Assembly: GCA_026119855.1 (NCBI GenBank)
Contig: JAOWBW010000428.1
Location: 744,001-808,000, forward strand
From: Campanula takesimana
Lineage: Eukaryota > Streptophyta > Magnoliopsida > Asterales > Campanulaceae
Direction: 5' to 3'
DNA: 64,000 nucleotides
Positions 21,882 through 32,219 of the stretch are shown one piece after another. The first letter of the stretch is position 1. Each line of letters begins with the position of its first letter. The notes under the pieces were generated by a model. The model searched no databases, was not told the DNA's origin, and worked only from the letters and a program-made list of their open reading frames with translations. The translations under genes and the position numbers were made by a program.

Positions 21882-23025
21882 AAGAAAAAAAAGACTCTTT
21901 TTTTTTTATTTTATAAGTCGAAGGGAATGGGTCCCTTTTGGGGTTTCTAAGAAGATAATGGAATCGTCACACTTGTATATAGACCATCTCGCGGTCCCAT
22001 ATACTCATCGGATTCCATTGCGTTTGTGAATCCTACATGTGTCGGGATTAAACTAAATTAATGTAGTAAAGTATACATGCGGGGACAGATTTTTTATTTT
22101 TCGTCCAAAATAACCACTTTTGGGGACGGATTTTTATTGCGTCCGTTTCAACAAGTTGGCATGTATGATTTGAAAACATTAGTTTAGGGAAATATCGGTA
22201 CATGGAAACCGACTTGGTCACGAAGGGTTGGGTTAGACCCTAACTAGAATTGTGTGGTTTGTGCTCGGCTAAAGAGAGGCTTAAAGGTCACCCCCGGCAT
22301 GTAGTCATGAACTACGCCACGGGCTGAGGTTTACCGCTTCGAAAGAGCCAAGGTCGAGTGGATCTTGAAACTTTCTAGGACGGGCCTCGACGGGTTTGGG
22401 GTTGGACTTGTGCGACTCGAAAGTGAGCAATTTATAGGAGTATTGTGCATGTAGTGTGAGGTTTATCACGTGACAAATTTTTTTATTTTTTATTTTTTTT
22501 GAAAAGAAAAGATAAAAACACATAAGCACGTAAATTACAACTCCCGAATCACCCGTGTGACCGGTAAATAAAACATAAAATTAAACAGTCCAAGGGTTCA
22601 ATTCTGTTCTGATGCAGGCAACTGTGCCCACACCCCACTGTTCTGTTCAGTCACTGAAACCTGTTCTTGCCCTTAAAATTGGCCCAGAAGCGCGCGCCTC
22701 GGGCTAGTGTTGTGGGAAGCGTGCGCCTGGCGCATTGTATCTGGGAGGCGCCCGCTTCTGGGCTCACCTGTCAGATTATCAGAAACTTATGGACTCAGGG
22801 GATTGCCCTAGTCCTGATTGTGTGATGGAACCCCTGCAATATTTGTTAGCACGAGATAATAGGAAGAATAGGAAGAACACATGGAAGGCGGGCGATTCTG
22901 GAATTTGACGCGGGACGCGCGCGCTTTGGACCATGAAGGTCCGAGGCGCGCTTTTCCCATGTCAATTTCCAGAATGCCCAGAAAAGTGAATTATGAACAG
23001 AAACACAAGTTTAACTCTCAAGCAT
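21882..23025 (-). other. 5' leader of the larger Tat element
   Basis: This leader matches 6620-7776. It includes twin 'ggggac...cgtcc' blocks (22080-22145) and a T-run at 21897-21915. CpG-rich decamers sit at 22688, 22717, 22746 and at 22915, 22944, all with 29-bp spacing. No protein-coding frame is convincing; the ORF1 described upstream of gag in Ogre elements is not seen here. Confidence 0.75.
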
Positions 23026-23043
23026 TCCTCAGCGGAGTCGCCA
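23026..23043 (-). promoter_or_regulatory. Primer binding site (tRNA-Arg type)
   Basis: On the minus strand the sequence is TGGCGACTCCGCTGAGGA, one base inside the 5' LTR. It differs at two positions from the primer site at 7777-7794. Confidence 0.85.
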
Positions 23044-23044
23044 C

Positions 23045-24084
23045 TGTAGATACCCCGGGGAACCACGGCTTGGCTAGAGCGCGTGAATTACCTAGGATGT
23101 CTAATTGATTTTAAGAGTCGCCACCCACGTTTTTGAGGAACGTAAGAAAACCTAATGTTTATAAGCCTAAGTTTGATTTACGAAAACAGAGATTCTTTGG
23201 GATGAGGGGTTCGGGGGTTAGGTTACGAAATGGGAAGTACTTAAACACCCATTTCGCCCGAGCAAAGTCGGTCTTGTTTGTTCATAATTCACTTTTAAAG
23301 ATAAATGCGTTCTTCCTATTAAAATGATGATAAAAAGGGGTTTTAAAGTTTGAAATGTAGGGAGATGACTCCTAGGCCAATTTAATGTAATGAAAGGACC
23401 GTTGGTGTCATGTCCCAAATGGTTTTGGGGTGATTGCACATTTGATTGAAGGAGATGATGAAGAAGAAGAAGAAGAAGAAGAAGAAGAAGAAGAAGAAGA
23501 AGAAGAAGAAGAAGAAGAAGAAGAAAATGCTTAAGACATTTACCTATAGTATCCTTCCAAGAGAACCTCTTGTAAAGCCTTGAAGAAGAGGTTGAATACT
23601 TAGTTGAAGAAATCCCAAGAAAAAGTCTAGGAAAGAAGTGAGTAAAAGGCTTAAAAGTAATGATGTCCAAGGTCCCCTCCAATGATGGATTGGAGGGGTT
23701 TTTATAGTTGAAAAAGGACTGTTTTTGGAGCCAAACGGAGTCTCCAATAAATCTTTCTCGGGCAAAATCATGTATAATGAGTAAGGGAGAGATTCTTGGG
23801 CAGAATCTGTAACTGACACACCCCAGAATCGCGCGCATCCCACCTAAGCGGCGGAAGGCGCGCGCGTCTGGCCTCAAGGGGCGAAGGCGCGCGACTCTGA
23901 AAAGCAATTTTTGACAGAATGGACTAGAAAGTTAGAACTGTTATTCAGTTTAGTCCCGGGACTTAACGGAGTCCGTCTGGAACTTAACCAAAGTAACAGA
24001 AACTAACAGAAAACAATTAACAGAGGGAGAAACACAAAATCAAGTGTGCAATCGGGGTGAGCGGTCCAATGAGGGGTGTCTACA
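23045..24084 (-). repeat. 5' LTR of the larger Tat element
   Basis: It starts and ends with the same terminal sequences as the 1284-bp LTRs but is 1040 bp and diverged inside, so it is a related but separate subfamily. A minus-strand TATA-like ctataaaaa lies at about 23697-23706. CpG-rich decamers at 23827, 23856 and 23885, exactly 29 bp apart, lie about 120 bp upstream of it. A (GAA)n tract occurs at 23459-23526. Confidence 0.85.
23459..23526. repeat. (GAA)n microsatellite in Tat LTR
   Basis: About 22 GAA/AAG triplets lie in the transcribed side of the LTR. The minus-strand frame through it gives a leucine run that is not a real protein. Confidence 0.95.
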
Positions 24085-24094
24085 GGTATGATTT

Positions 24095-25515
24095 TGATAA
24101 ATGACTATTTTATAGTCATTTAAGGTCTAAAAATATAGTTTATTAGCTTTTATTCCACTTAAATTACTTATTTTCTACTCTTTATTTGATATAATGCACT
24201 TGGAGAATGTTTCTATGATGCAAACAGGTTTTGAGTACATTCTTGAGGAAAAAGGGAGCTAAGGCATCATCTTTGTGAAGGAGGAACACTTGGCAAAGGA
24301 GGAAATAAGCTAGTCCATGAAAAGTCAAAGATTCCAGTTAAAGCAGGCTCTGCTCGGCCGAGCAGTACCCTTGACTCGGCCGAGCATAAAGAATCAGAAA
24401 GGGCAGATTTATTTTCGAAGGCTTGCTCGGCCGAGCACTTTTCCTTGACTCGGCCGAGCACCCCCTGAATCAGCAAAAGGTGCCTTTTCAAATGAAGACC
24501 TCTCCAAGCACCCATCCGGGAAAGATTGCCTCCCCTCCTCCAAGGCTTATAAATAGAAGTAGAAATCAGTAGTTTAGATATCTAGAAACATTGTAAACTT
24601 ACTATAGTGAAATTTATACTCTCAAACATCAAATAATTCTCAGAATTTGTGAAAGTTATCAACTTAACTTGAACAAAATTCTGAATTCATTATCAATAAT
24701 ATTCAGAGGTATTCTTCAAGTTTTTTGTCTCCATTTCATTCCGGAATAAGTATCTCTTCTTCTATCTTCTCTTATTTATCTTATCCTTATTATTTCGCAA
24801 ATGGCTTGTGAGTAATCCCCCTATTTCTTGGGGTTGGAAATTCAACAAACACTTGTATTTACTAATATTCATGCTCTAAATATACTTTCTTCATCTTAAA
24901 TAAATTCTACTATATCAAACTTTAACGCCTACGACCATGATGACGTCCATGGCTTGTATGAATCTTAGTTAATCAAGGGAAGTACTTATCGGAGAACCTT
25001 GATTAGCAGATCCATATAGTCAGAACTAAGTTCATTACTCACGAGAGTAGTGTAATGGCTTAGGGATGCTCCTTGAGTGGAAAGTATGCTGATTTTCATA
25101 AAGAAAACTTAATGGATTCTTACTAATTATGGGCCATCGAGAGATAGGGCATAATTAGTATGAGAATACAAACGCTACTTGCTTGATCGTGAGAAGTAGT
25201 GTAGGCCAAGCATACCATCCTTGTTTTAAAATGAAACTTTAATCTAAATAGAGCATGAATAGTTGATGAATATATGTTGTTGATGTTCCAATCCCAAGGA
25301 TTCCTTAAAATATAAGAGTTTTCATCTAAGCTATAGTAATTGCAATTTCATTTCTAGCTAGTGACAAACAATTTTATAACCCCCAATCGTTTTCCTTTCT
25401 TTATTTTTTACTCTAAGCAAAGATATTTTGTAAGTAAAGTTGTCCTCGTGGGATCGACTCGCTCTTGCACTATCTATACTACATACACCCGTGCACTTGC
25501 GGAAATAACCTAACA
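24095..25515 (+). repeat. 5' LTR of Athila element
   Basis: It starts tgataaatgac and ends aacctaaca. A TATA box tataaatag lies at 24548-24556. A cassette of four copies of a ctcggccgag palindrome lies upstream (24351-24458). Confidence 0.95.
24351..24458. promoter_or_regulatory. Four-palindrome cassette in Athila U3
   Basis: The perfect 14-bp palindrome tgctcggccgagca occurs at 24351-24364 and 24424-24437. The 10-bp core ctcggccgag recurs at 24375-24384 and 24449-24458, each time preceded by ttga. Centre-to-centre spacings are about 22, 51 and 23 bp. The downstream edge is about 90 bp before the TATA box. The same cassette is at 32475-32582 in the 3' LTR. A role as protein-binding sites is inference. 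Confidence 0.75.
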
Positions 25516-25521
25516 AGTTTT

Positions 25522-25540
25522 TGGCGCCGTTGCCGGGGAC
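25522..25540 (+). promoter_or_regulatory. Primer binding site (tRNA-Asp type)
   Basis: TGGCGCCGTTGCCGGGGAC lies six bases after the 5' LTR. It is the primer site usual for Athila elements. Confidence 0.9.
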
Positions 25541-25676
25541 AACGGTTTACTTTCTGAAATTTTTTTGCTTTGTGTTTTTAAGTCTTTAGTTTTAATTTTA
25601 TTTATTTTTATTATCTAACATCCCGTCAAAGAATTTGTGTCTTTAATTCTTTTTCAATTAGGTACTCTCGGAGTAT

Positions 25677-28600
25677 ATGAAAAGAGCCCGGAAACCTCTT
25701 GAAAAGTTTGATCCGGAGCCAGAAAGAACCTTTCACGAAAGGTTAAGAAAATTCAGAGAATTCCTAGAAGCAGAAATGGCACAAAATGGTGACCAAAATA
25801 GAGACGGTGATGGAATACCTGCCACGCCACCACCTAGAACCCTTCGGGAGTTTGTTAACCCAAGTACCCCGGGAACTAGGACACCAATCGTGGTACCAAA
25901 TGCCGACGCAGCCCACTTTGAGATCAAGCCACAACTTTTGCATATGGTTATGAATAACCAATTCGGTGGCTCGGTACTTGAAGATCCCCACCTTCACATC
26001 CAATCCTTCTTGGAATATTGTGACACCACCCGAATCATAGGTATCACTCCGGAAGCTATTCGGATGCGCCTTTTCCCATTCTCACTAAGGGATAAGGCGA
26101 AACAATGGTTGAACGCGGTCCCCCATAATTCATTAACAACTTGGGACCAAGTTCAAGAAGCCTTTCTTGGACGCTTCTTCCCTCCATCCAAGACCGCTCA
26201 GATCCGGACCAAAATAACAAATTTCAGTCAAAATGGAGATGAGTCGTTATATGATGCTTGGGAGCGCTTCAAGGAGCTTTTAAGGATGTGTCCACACCAC
26301 GGGCTCGAAAAGTGGTTGATAGTGCACACCTTCTACAATGGTCTCACGTTCAAGACTAGAGAGACCATCGATGCTGCCGCGGGAGGAGCATTAATGAACA
26401 AAGGAGTGGATGAGGCATACGACTTGATCGAGAGCATCGCCTTGAACCACTACCAATGGTCTAATGAAAGGGACCAACCGCAAGGAACAGCAGGTAAGTT
26501 TAATGTTGATGTTGTTACTCTTCTTTCTTCGAAATTTGATATGCTTTTTAAGAAGATTGATAACTTGAATACAAATTCCGTGGCTAACGTTAACGTTATT
26601 TGTGAACTATGTGGGTCAAACTCACATAGTAGCGAAAGTTGTGATTTGCTTGACACTAATTCTAGTGAGCAAGTTAATTTTGTTAATTCTAATGGACAAA
26701 GAGGGGGTATGTATTCTAACACATACAATTCCGAATGGAAGAATCACCCCAATTTTTCCTATAGAAATAATAATGTTTTAAACCCACAACCTTCCTCACA
26801 ACCACCGGGATTTGTACCCAAGAATTTCAACAATAATTCTTTCCCTCCCCCTAAATCCAAATTAGATCTTCTTATAGACTATATGGTCGAAAATAATAAC
26901 AATCAAGAGAAGATTAATAATGAATTTAGGGAAAACTTTAAAGTTTTGAATAGTAGGTTTGATAGTCTAGCCGCCCATAATAAAATGCTAGAGAAACAGC
27001 ACGTTTTTTATGCTAAGGCGGTAGTACTTAGGAGTGGAAAAGAACTAATAGATCCCCCTCCTAAAGAAATCATCAAATCTAACGAGGAGAAAGTTAGTCC
27101 TACCCCACCATTGGTTGAGACTAATGAAGAAGTAAAAAAGGGGACGGAATCCCTTAAAGTTTCTAGAAATTTTGATCCGCCAATACCCTACCCCCAAAGG
27201 TTGGTAAAGGCAAAACTTGATAAACAATTTGCAAAATTTTTAGAAGTTTTAAAATCTATTTACATCAATGTCCCTTTTACGGATGCTTTGCAACAAATGC
27301 CCTCTTATGCTAAGTTTTTAAAAGATATTCTTTCAAATAAAAGGAAACTAGAGGAATATGAGACAGTTGCATTAAATGAAGAAGTAAGTGCTGTTTTGCA
27401 AAGGAAATTGCCTCCCAAATTAAAGGATCCCGGCACTTTTTCTATTCCTTGCAATATAGGGAAATTTGATGTAGATAATGCTATGCTTGATCTTGGGGCT
27501 AGTGTAAGCCTCATTCCGCTTTCGGTTAGTAAGAAAATAGGTGTCGGGGAACTCAAACCCACCACCATATCATTACAATTAGCGGATCGCTCAATCAAGT
27601 ATCCAATAGGGATTATGGAAGATGTCCCTTGTAAAATCGGGAAATTAATCATCCCGGTTGATTTTGTTGTTCTTGAGATGGAAGAGGACCATCACATTCC
27701 TATCATATTAGGTAGACCATTCCTTGCCACAGTTGGGGCAATTATAGATGTTAGAAATGGTAACCTTTCTTTAAATGTAGGGAATGAGAAGGTAGAATTT
27801 AATTTGACAAAATTAATGAAAAATCCCAATCTTGAGAACACTTGCTCCAATATTAACATGCTAGAATCCTTAAGCAAGGAATTTGAAAAACCTCAATCTA
27901 AGGACCCGCTTGAAAGATGTCTTGTAGATGAGAAATTATTAGATAGCGATGTTGATGCTTCAAATTATGCTATGTATCTTGATGCTAACGCTGCAGCAAA
28001 GAAAGGAAGCATTACATTTGAAAAGTTAGAAGCTAAAGCGGAGCCTTCTAACAATGAGGTATATAAGGCACCTCAAGTTGAATTAAAACCTCTCCCTTCG
28101 AATCTAAGGTATGAATTTCTGGGACCTAATTCTACTTATCCAGTAATTATTAACGCAAGTCTAAGTCCTCTTGAGACCGAAAAATTATTAAGAGAACTTA
28201 GAATACATCAAAAAGCTATTGGATATACAATTGATGATTTAAAAGGGATTCACCCTAAGATTTGCATGCATAGGATTGATTTAGAGGATGACCATAAACC
28301 CTCCATAGAACATCAAAGAAGATTAAATCCTAATATGAAAGAGGTCGTGAAGAAAGAAGTCCTTAAGTTACTTGATGCGGGCATTATTTATCCAATCTCG
28401 GATAGTAAATGGGTAAGTCCCGTACAAGTTGTCCCTAAGAAGGGAGGAATGACGGTAATAAAAAATGATAAGGATAAATTAATCCCTACTAGGACCGTCA
28501 CGGGATGGCGAATGTGTATAGATTACAGAAAATTAAACAAAGCCACCCGAAAAGATCATTTTCCTTTACCTTTCATTGACCAAATGCTTGAAAGGTTAGC

Positions 28601-30974
28601 GAAGCATTCGCATTTTTGTTACTTAGATGGTTACTCCGGATTCTTTCAAATTCCCATACATCCGGATGACCAAGAAAAAACAACTTTTACTTGTCCTTAT
28701 GGTACCTTCGCTTATAGGAGAATGCCATTTGGACTTTGTAATGCTCCCGCCACCTTTCAACGTTGCATGATGGCAATATTTTCAGATTTTATAGAAAATA
28801 TAATGGAAGTCTTTATGGACGATTTTTCAGTTTATGGTTCCTCTTACGATGAATGCTTAAAAAACTTATCTAAAGTTTTACAAAGATGTGAAGAGGTAAA
28901 CCTTGTTCTTAATTGGGAAAAGTGCCATTTCATGGTCAATGAAGGAATTGTTCTTGGACACATGGTGTCCGAGAAAGGAATTGAAGTAGATAGGGCAAAG
29001 GTTGAAGTCATTGAAAAATTACCTCCACCCACCAATGTTAAAGGAGTAAGAAGCTTTTTAGGCCATGCCGGTTTTTACCGGAGATTTATAAAAGATTTTT
29101 CTAAAATTTCTAAACCTTTAACCAATCTACTTTTAAAAGATGCTCCATTTTTGTTCGATAGTTCTTGTCTTGAGGCTTTTGACAGGTTAAAAAAGGAATT
29201 GGTGTCCGCTCCTATTGTCCAACCACCCGATTGGGATCTCCCTTTCGAGATTATGTGCGATGCAAGTGATTATGCAGTAGGAGCAGTTTTGGGACAGCGG
29301 AAAGACAAGAAATTACATGCCATTTATTATGCAAGTCGGACACTAGATGAAGCACAAGTAAATTATGCCACCACAGAAAAAGAGTTATTGGCCGTGGTAT
29401 TTGCAATAGACAAATTCCGGTCGTATTTGGTGGGATCGAAAGTAATTATATACACGGATCACGCAGCAATAAGATATCTTTTGGCAAAGAAAGATGCCAA
29501 ACCAAGACTCATAAGATGGATCCTTCTCCTCCAAGAGTTTGACTTAGAGATCCGTGATAAGAAGGGGACGGAAAACTTGGTAGCAGATCATTTATCTCGT
29601 CTCCCCAAAAATATTATTGACTTCGATAAAGAAAATCTCCCTATTGACGATTCATTCCCAGATGAATATTTACTAGCCATTAACAATGTCGATACCCCTT
29701 GGTTTGCGGACATTGTTAATTATTTGGCTTGCAAAATTATTCCCCCAGAAATGAATTACCAACAAAGGAAGAAATTCTTCTCCGAAATCAAAAACTATTT
29801 TTGGGAAGACCCCCTCCTCTTCAAACATTGCGCAGATGGAATCATTAGGCGATGTGTTCCTAATGAGGAGATAAATGACATCCTTCATCATTGTCATTCT
29901 TCTCCTTATGGTGGGCATGCAAGTTCGTTCAAGACCGCCACCAAGGTTCTTCAATCAGGTTTCTATTGGCCGACCCTATTTAAAGATTCTCGAAATTTTG
30001 TTCTTACTTGTGATCGTTGCCAACGTACCGGAAACATCTCAAGGAGGAATGAAATGCCTCTTAACAATATCCTAGAGGTCGAGATTTTTTATGTTTGGGG
30101 CATAGATTTCATGGGACCATTTCCAACATCCTACAATAACAAATATATTCTTGTAGCCGTGGATTATGTGTCCAAATGGGTAGAAGCCATAGCTTCTCCA
30201 ACAAACGACTCAAAGGTTGTCATGAAACTCTTCAAGAACATCATCTTTCCGAGATTTGGGGTACCAAGGGTGGTCATAAGCGACGGCGGTTCTCACTTTT
30301 CACACCGTCAATTTGAGGCTCTTTTAAAGAAATATGGTGTCCATCATAAAACAGGCACCGGATATCACCCTCAAACTAGCGGTCAAGTGGAAGTGTCGAA
30401 CCGGGAACTTAAATGGATCCTTGAAAATACAGTTACAAGCTCAAGGAAGGATTGGTCAATCAAGTTGAATGACGCTTTATGGGCTTATCGCACCGCTTTC
30501 AAAACACCCATCGGAACCACACCTTTTCGTTTGGTGTATGGGAAGCCGTGTCATTTACCCGTAGAACTTGAGCACAAGGCGTATTGGGCAATTAAAGCAC
30601 TGAACTACGATTTGGTAAACGCCAGTGAAAAGCGAAGACTACAATTGCAAGAACTTGATGAACTTCGTTATGATGCATACGAGAGTGCCAAGTTATACAA
30701 GGAGAAAACGAAGAAATGGCACGACAATCATATCATACGGAAAGATTTCAAGGAAGGGGATATGGTTTTGCTTTACAATTCTCGGTTAAAACTTTTTCCA
30801 GGAAAATTGAAGTCTAGGTGGTCAGGTCCGTTCCAAGTCCGGAAAGTATATCCTTACGGAGCTGTCAATATTTGGAACGAGCAGAAAGGTGAATTTAAGG
30901 TCAACGGGCAAAGACTAAAACATTATATGGTTGGTGACCCTATAGGGGTCGTATCAACCATCTCAATTGGATGA
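25677..30974 (+). CDS. gag-pol: Athila gag-pol polyprotein, intact
   Basis: This is a 1765-aa unbroken frame. The gag/capsid domain lies around residues 80-265 (LRDKAKQWLNAVPHNSLTTW, LMNKGVDEAYDLIE). A CX2CX4HX4C zinc knuckle (CELCGSNSHSSESC) is at 309-322. The protease motif DLGASVSLIP starts at D605, the DLGAS form common in Athila. RT shows CIDYRKLNKATRKDHFPLPF and the catalytic FMDD at 1046-1049. RNase H starts near D1195 (MCDASDYAVGAVL). Integrase has the HHCC finger (CDRCQRTG) and the catalytic triad D1477, D1536, E1572 with the canonical 35-residue gap between the last two. All catalytic residues that I can see are present, so the element may be autonomous. The ATG at 25677 is the first in the frame after the leader. 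Confidence 0.97.
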   Translation: MKRARKPLEKFDPEPERTFHERLRKFREFLEAEMAQNGDQNRDGDGIPATPPPRTLREFVNPSTPGTRTPIVVPNADAAHFEIKPQLLHMVMNNQFGGSVLEDPHLHIQSFLEYCDTTRIIGITPEAIRMRLFPFSLRDKAKQWLNAVPHNSLTTWDQVQEAFLGRFFPPSKTAQIRTKITNFSQNGDESLYDAWERFKELLRMCPHHGLEKWLIVHTFYNGLTFKTRETIDAAAGGALMNKGVDEAYDLIESIALNHYQWSNERDQPQGTAGKFNVDVVTLLSSKFDMLFKKIDNLNTNSVANVNVICELCGSNSHSSESCDLLDTNSSEQVNFVNSNGQRGGMYSNTYNSEWKNHPNFSYRNNNVLNPQPSSQPPGFVPKNFNNNSFPPPKSKLDLLIDYMVENNNNQEKINNEFRENFKVLNSRFDSLAAHNKMLEKQHVFYAKAVVLRSGKELIDPPPKEIIKSNEEKVSPTPPLVETNEEVKKGTESLKVSRNFDPPIPYPQRLVKAKLDKQFAKFLEVLKSIYINVPFTDALQQMPSYAKFLKDILSNKRKLEEYETVALNEEVSAVLQRKLPPKLKDPGTFSIPCNIGKFDVDNAMLDLGASVSLIPLSVSKKIGVGELKPTTISLQLADRSIKYPIGIMEDVPCKIGKLIIPVDFVVLEMEEDHHIPIILGRPFLATVGAIIDVRNGNLSLNVGNEKVEFNLTKLMKNPNLENTCSNINMLESLSKEFEKPQSKDPLERCLVDEKLLDSDVDASNYAMYLDANAAAKKGSITFEKLEAKAEPSNNEVYKAPQVELKPLPSNLRYEFLGPNSTYPVIINASLSPLETEKLLRELRIHQKAIGYTIDDLKGIHPKICMHRIDLEDDHKPSIEHQRRLNPNMKEVVKKEVLKLLDAGIIYPISDSKWVSPVQVVPKKGGMTVIKNDKDKLIPTRTVTGWRMCIDYRKLNKATRKDHFPLPFIDQMLERLAKHSHFCYLDGYSGFFQIPIHPDDQEKTTFTCPYGTFAYRRMPFGLCNAPATFQRCMMAIFSDFIENIMEVFMDDFSVYGSSYDECLKNLSKVLQRCEEVNLVLNWEKCHFMVNEGIVLGHMVSEKGIEVDRAKVEVIEKLPPPTNVKGVRSFLGHAGFYRRFIKDFSKISKPLTNLLLKDAPFLFDSSCLEAFDRLKKELVSAPIVQPPDWDLPFEIMCDASDYAVGAVLGQRKDKKLHAIYYASRTLDEAQVNYATTEKELLAVVFAIDKFRSYLVGSKVIIYTDHAAIRYLLAKKDAKPRLIRWILLLQEFDLEIRDKKGTENLVADHLSRLPKNIIDFDKENLPIDDSFPDEYLLAINNVDTPWFADIVNYLACKIIPPEMNYQQRKKFFSEIKNYFWEDPLLFKHCADGIIRRCVPNEEINDILHHCHSSPYGGHASSFKTATKVLQSGFYWPTLFKDSRNFVLTCDRCQRTGNISRRNEMPLNNILEVEIFYVWGIDFMGPFPTSYNNKYILVAVDYVSKWVEAIASPTNDSKVVMKLFKNIIFPRFGVPRVVISDGGSHFSHRQFEALLKKYGVHHKTGTGYHPQTSGQVEVSNRELKWILENTVTSSRKDWSIKLNDALWAYRTAFKTPIGTTPFRLVYGKPCHLPVELEHKAYWAIKALNYDLVNASEKRRLQLQELDELRYDAYESAKLYKEKTKKWHDNHIIRKDFKEGDMVLLYNSRLKLFPGKLKSRWSGPFQVRKVYPYGAVNIWNEQKGEFKVNGQRLKHYMVGDPIGVVSTISIG

Positions 30975-32205
30975 ATATCAGGCCTCCAAATCAGCAACCA
31001 CCGCCACCATTCTAGTCGGTACCTCTTTCTCCCTCTCCTTTAAATTACTCTTGTCCCAATTTTCATGTCTACTTTTCAAACATTAGGGATAATGTTTCAT
31101 TTAAGTGTGGGGGGGGTAGTATCTATCTTTTTCTTATTTCTTTTCTTTCTAAATTTCTTTTTCTTCTTTTTATGCTTTTCTTTTCAAAGAAAATGTAAGG
31201 GCAATGTTCCCTATTTTTCAAAAAAAAAAAAAAAAAATATTTAGCCAATGCTCCCATTGATGAGAATGTTATCTTTATTATCATTTGCCTAAGTAAAACT
31301 TTTTCCTTCTAACTTTTACTTCTTAAGATATTTGATAATAACAACATAGGATTGTATTGGATTATAAATGGAAAATTTTCAAAATTAATATGAACTTTTA
31401 AATCCTATTGAATAGAAGCATTACATTATTAGTGAGTTTGTGGGCATTAAGTTTGGATACTACATACTTGTGAAACTTTTAAAACATTTTTGTATATGCA
31501 TCTCAAAAACTTTCATTTCTACTCTTTTTCAAAGATTTTTCATCCTTGTTATGCTTATGAATCACAAAAATTTTCACTTTAATCCATCTTTCCATTCCCA
31601 CTTTTAAGAGGCTAATTAATCAATTTATTCTTCTTTTGATTGTCCATTCAAATATCTAAATGAATATATCATTATAGAGTGTGACAATTTAGAAGCAAGA
31701 AACTCAATTGCCACGTCTAATTAATCAAATCTCGAACTTTATTCCACTATCATCCTCCGCCTTTCATCAATTTTTGTGATTCAAAATGCATAACGACATA
31801 TGGACATCTTTGTTAAAGAATAAAGATCATAGTTTAAGAAGTGTATATTCAAGCATGAAAAATTTATTCACAAAGCACTCTAAAAGAGTGAATATAATTC
31901 TTAATTCATACTTATGACCCACAAATTCATTTGGTTATTTCTATATGCTCTTATTCAATGGTATTTATTCATGTTATATTAACATTCAAACTTTTCTATT
32001 TGCACTTCAATATCATCCTACCTTCTTCTTTACAAATCTCTTGAGATAAAAAAAAAAAAAACTTAAAAGGAAGAAATTTTATAAAGGTAATATTATATAA
32101 CAATATTCTGAGGGAGCATTGAAGACCTTTCTTGTTTTTCTACTAATGTCATTTGCACTCCTCTCTTTTTGAACATTTAGCTTGCTCGAGGACAAGCAAG
32201 ACTCT
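30975..32205 (+). other. Athila 3' untranslated region
   Basis: This AT-rich stretch between pol and the polypurine tract has no ORF of note. It contains an A-run at 31220-31238, another near 32048-32060 and a short G-run at 31110-31117. The env-like gene present in some Athila relatives is absent or unrecognisable. Confidence 0.8.
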
Positions 32206-32219
32206 AGTGTGGGGGAGTT
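32206..32219 (+). promoter_or_regulatory. Athila polypurine tract
   Basis: The sequence agtgtgggggagtt directly precedes the 3' LTR and is the usual plus-strand priming tract of Athila elements. Confidence 0.85.

Larger units (their letters stand above)
12617..24084 (-). mobile_element. Larger Tat/Ogre-like retrotransposon, 3' LTR missing
   Basis: On the minus strand it runs 5' LTR (23045-24084), primer site, leader, gag (20055-21698), protease, linker, RT, RNase H, a second RNase H-like region, and integrase ending near 15135. An antisense ORF (13316-14731) and a repeat-bearing 3' region to about 12617 follow. No 3' LTR is present: the sequence meets the plus-strand relic at about 12616. 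The presumed duplication ggtat (24085-24089) has no partner in the window. At least seven in-frame stops and three frameshifts break the coding region. Tat assignment rests on the tRNA-Arg primer, a DGGS protease, the extra RNase H and the antisense ORF. Confidence 0.88.

Noticed and set aside
23218..23907. 229-codon minus-strand frame with a leucine run
   Set aside because: It lies inside the Tat LTR and the leucine run is the (GAA)n microsatellite.
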